In this document: piece by piece, positions 39,487 to 40,862 of the stretch
How positions within the stretch are numbered: position 1 is the stretch's first letter
Layout: every line of letters starts with the position of its first letter
Source of the DNA: Gammaproteobacteria bacterium
GTDB lineage: Bacteria; Pseudomonadota; Gammaproteobacteria; Ga0077536
DNA: 40,862 nucleotides
Assembly (NCBI GenBank): GCA_016191285.1
Contig: JACPPA010000005.1
Coordinates: 1 to 40,862, forward strand
Direction of reading: 5' to 3'
The notes under the pieces: model-generated
What the model was told of the DNA's origin: nothing
Databases searched by the model: none
The model's input: the letters and a program-made list of their open reading frames with translations, nothing else
Translations under genes and position numbers: made by a program

Positions 39487-40305
39487 ATGAACAAGCGATA
39501 TTTCAGCAGCGGTCTATTCCTCTTAAGCGCGCTCTGCGGCGGTTCAGCACGAGCCGTGCCGCTGCTCGATACCTATATTGGCGCGCGCGATTATGGCTAC
39601 GGCGACGTAATCGGCCGCAAGGACCTATTTGATATCGCGAGTGCCGATGTCCGGCGAGGCAACGGGAAACTCGACGTCGATATCTTCACCAACTTTGTCG
39701 GCAACGTGGGCGTTTATCCGTCCGTGACCCCGAACGGCAAAGGCATCGGTTACGGCGATTTATTGTTGGGTGGCAAATGGAATCCGTTCGTAAAGGCGGG
39801 CGATAACAGCGCGGACAATCTTATCGGACACAAATTCGACGACGCCAGCAACGGCACGACCTGGCGCTACGGCTTGAGTTTCGATAATCGCTGGAGCTCG
39901 GCGAACAGCGGCACCTTCACGCTTTACGAGCTCACCGGCACCAACCAGCAAGACCTGTTGCTCACCGACAGCTTCTTCGGTTCAAACGTGACGGTGCGCC
40001 GGGGTCAGGCGGTGGCGGTGAATCGCGACGCGACGAATTTTGTTCACGCACTCGATACGGGTACATGGAGCATCGATCCCGCGTTGAAGAAACTTAGCTT
40101 CGACTTAAGCCTCGCCAACGCCGGTGAATTGGGCACGTGGGAATATCTCTCGCTGCATTGGGGGATGTTGTGCAATAACGATGTGATCGAAGGCGGCGTG
40201 AGCGTTCCGGAGCCGGGAAGCTTGGCGTTGTTTGGCTTGGGCTTAGGCGGATTGTTGGCGCGGCGCGCGCGGCAACGCCATACGACTAGGACCAGAATCA
40301 CATAA
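39487..40305 (+). CDS. PEP-CTERM sorting-domain exported protein
   Basis: 272 residues from ATG 39487, GGAG nine bases upstream. The N-terminal signal peptide ends about SARA-VPLL. The C-terminus is a canonical PEP-CTERM anchor: VPEPGSLALFGLGLGGLLAR followed by basic residues. The middle (repeating GYGDVI, TWRYGLSFDNRW) is beta-rich and matches no family I can name. Such proteins are cleaved by an exosortase and displayed on the cell surface or in the extracellular matrix; the exosortase should be encoded elsewhere. Confidence 0.88.
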   Translation: MNKRYFSSGLFLLSALCGGSARAVPLLDTYIGARDYGYGDVIGRKDLFDIASADVRRGNGKLDVDIFTNFVGNVGVYPSVTPNGKGIGYGDLLLGGKWNPFVKAGDNSADNLIGHKFDDASNGTTWRYGLSFDNRWSSANSGTFTLYELTGTNQQDLLLTDSFFGSNVTVRRGQAVAVNRDATNFVHALDTGTWSIDPALKKLSFDLSLANAGELGTWEYLSLHWGMLCNNDVIEGGVSVPEPGSLALFGLGLGGLLARRARQRHTTRTRIT

Positions 40306-40582
40306 AAATGGGTGCGCCGAATCTGGCGTCGTTTAGTAGTGACAAAATTATAAAAATTATGGTGGGACAAAATTATGGGACACCCAATGAATTAGAGCAG
40401 GTTGAAACTCGCGCCGGAAGCCACGCTTTAGAAAGAATGCGATTGACGATCGAGTTTTTTAATCCAATGTCGTCTGCAATTGATTGCCGGACGGTGGATT
40501 TCAATTACGCGGGTGGCTCTTGGCCACGGGAGTGGCCGCGCACGACTACGGTATTGCGCGTCTGATCAGTTCGGGTCGAAGG
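40306..40582. other. 277-bp stretch between PEP-CTERM gene and transposase remnant
   Basis: No gene. It contains GACAAAATTATAAAAATTAT and, 14 bases on, GGGACAAAATTATGGGACAC, a direct repeat of the GACAAAATTAT type. GTGTCCCATAATTTTGTCCC on the minus strand resembles the flanks often seen beside IS200-like transposase genes. Confidence 0.45.
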
Positions 40583-40862
40583 CTAGCGATTAGCTCTCGC
40601 GTACAACCGCCTTCCAGCAGCGAGGCCATGCACCCAACGCCAGCCTCGGGTGGCGGCGATTTGCCGTAATCGATGTGGCGCGCCGATAAACAGCTCAAAC
40701 CGCGCTTGCCATTGCGTCACCGTCTTAAACCATTCGTCCGGCGCGAGGCCAAGGACGGTTAATAAGCGCGGCACCTGCGCTGGAATCGCACCCCGCTTGC
40801 CAGCGCGCACGACGCGGCCACTGGTGTCCACCAGTTCGAGATAATCCTGCAAATTGAAGGGA
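40583..40862 (-). CDS. IS200-like (Y1) transposase, C-terminal part
   Basis: The frame runs in from the right edge and ends at TAG 40583. Visible sequence, about 92 residues, contains QDYLELVDTSGRVVRAGKRG, then AIPAQVPRLLTVLGL and a C-terminal RLRQIAATRGWRWV HGLAAG. This is the conserved tail of the longer Y1-type transposases (about 320 residues) that resemble REP-associated tyrosine transposases. The catalytic HUH and tyrosine part is outside the window. Relation to the REPs in this window is possible but not shown. Confidence 0.7.
   Translation of the reverse strand, partial: PFNLQDYLELVDTSGRVVRAGKRGAIPAQVPRLLTVLGLAPDEWFKTVTQWQARFELFIGAPHRLRQIAATRGWRWVHGLAAGRRLYARANR

Overview
The window looks like a chromosomal segment of a GC-rich gammaproteobacterium, perhaps of the Xanthomonadales, Nevskiales or Steroidobacter-like groups. 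This is inferred from many REP palindromes with the core GTGGGAGCSGCTTTAGCSGCGA, a chromosomal-type integron, a PEP-CTERM protein, a homodimeric AceE-type pyruvate dehydrogenase E1, and a dense set of flavin-dependent catabolic genes. No rRNA, tRNA, CRISPR array or phage module was recognised.

Bases 1-6860 are a decayed accessory region. The left edge is an IS66-type element (tnpA intact, tnpB with an in-frame TAG). Bases 640-4960 read as the remains of a chromosomal integron. A truncated intI start at 4859 points right, a putative attI lies at 4562-4576, and at least six cassettes run leftward on the minus strand, separated by five attC sites whose core sites are visible. In order from attI the cassettes carry: a frameshifted HNH protein; an HNH-like protein with an in-frame TAA; a GNAT acetyltransferase; a two-gene DUF4258-like/DUF2283 pair; a toxin-antitoxin pair read against the array; and a small lipoprotein. 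The lipoprotein's own attC appears to be interrupted by the IS66 element. Beyond intI lie an Uma2-family nuclease-like gene, a VapBC-like pair with a broken toxin, and a nested hairpin repeat (6632-6853).

Bases 7000-12450 form a catabolic unit: both subunits of an N,N-dimethylformamidase-type amidohydrolase, a convergent AraC-type regulator, a divergent luciferase-like flavin oxidoreductase and a cupin. Bases 12650-17000 are signalling: an HDOD protein, a 13-bp tandem array grown out of a REP, a four-PAS histidine kinase and its LuxR-type response regulator. An amidase-signature enzyme (17188-18690) follows.

Bases 18840-22960 hold envelope and unknown genes (glycine-zipper lipoprotein, Rap1a/Tai-like protein, PPOX-family flavoprotein, exported unknown, GT87-like membrane protein). 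Bases 23070-36590 are mainly catabolic: acyl-CoA dehydrogenase with an APH-like kinase, FAD monooxygenase, glutathionyl-hydroquinone reductase, serine hydrolase, methyltransferase, lone AceE-type E1, nitronate monooxygenase, enoyl-CoA hydratase and a nitroreductase. Bases 36780-39050 encode a tetraheme cytochrome c with a b-type membrane partner, a second nitroreductase and a small zinc-ribbon membrane protein. A PEP-CTERM protein and the C-terminal part of an IS200-like transposase close the window.

The strongest non-routine observation is the eroding integron. Several of its genes, and its neighbours, are broken by single stops or frameshifts, while the attC sites are still well formed.
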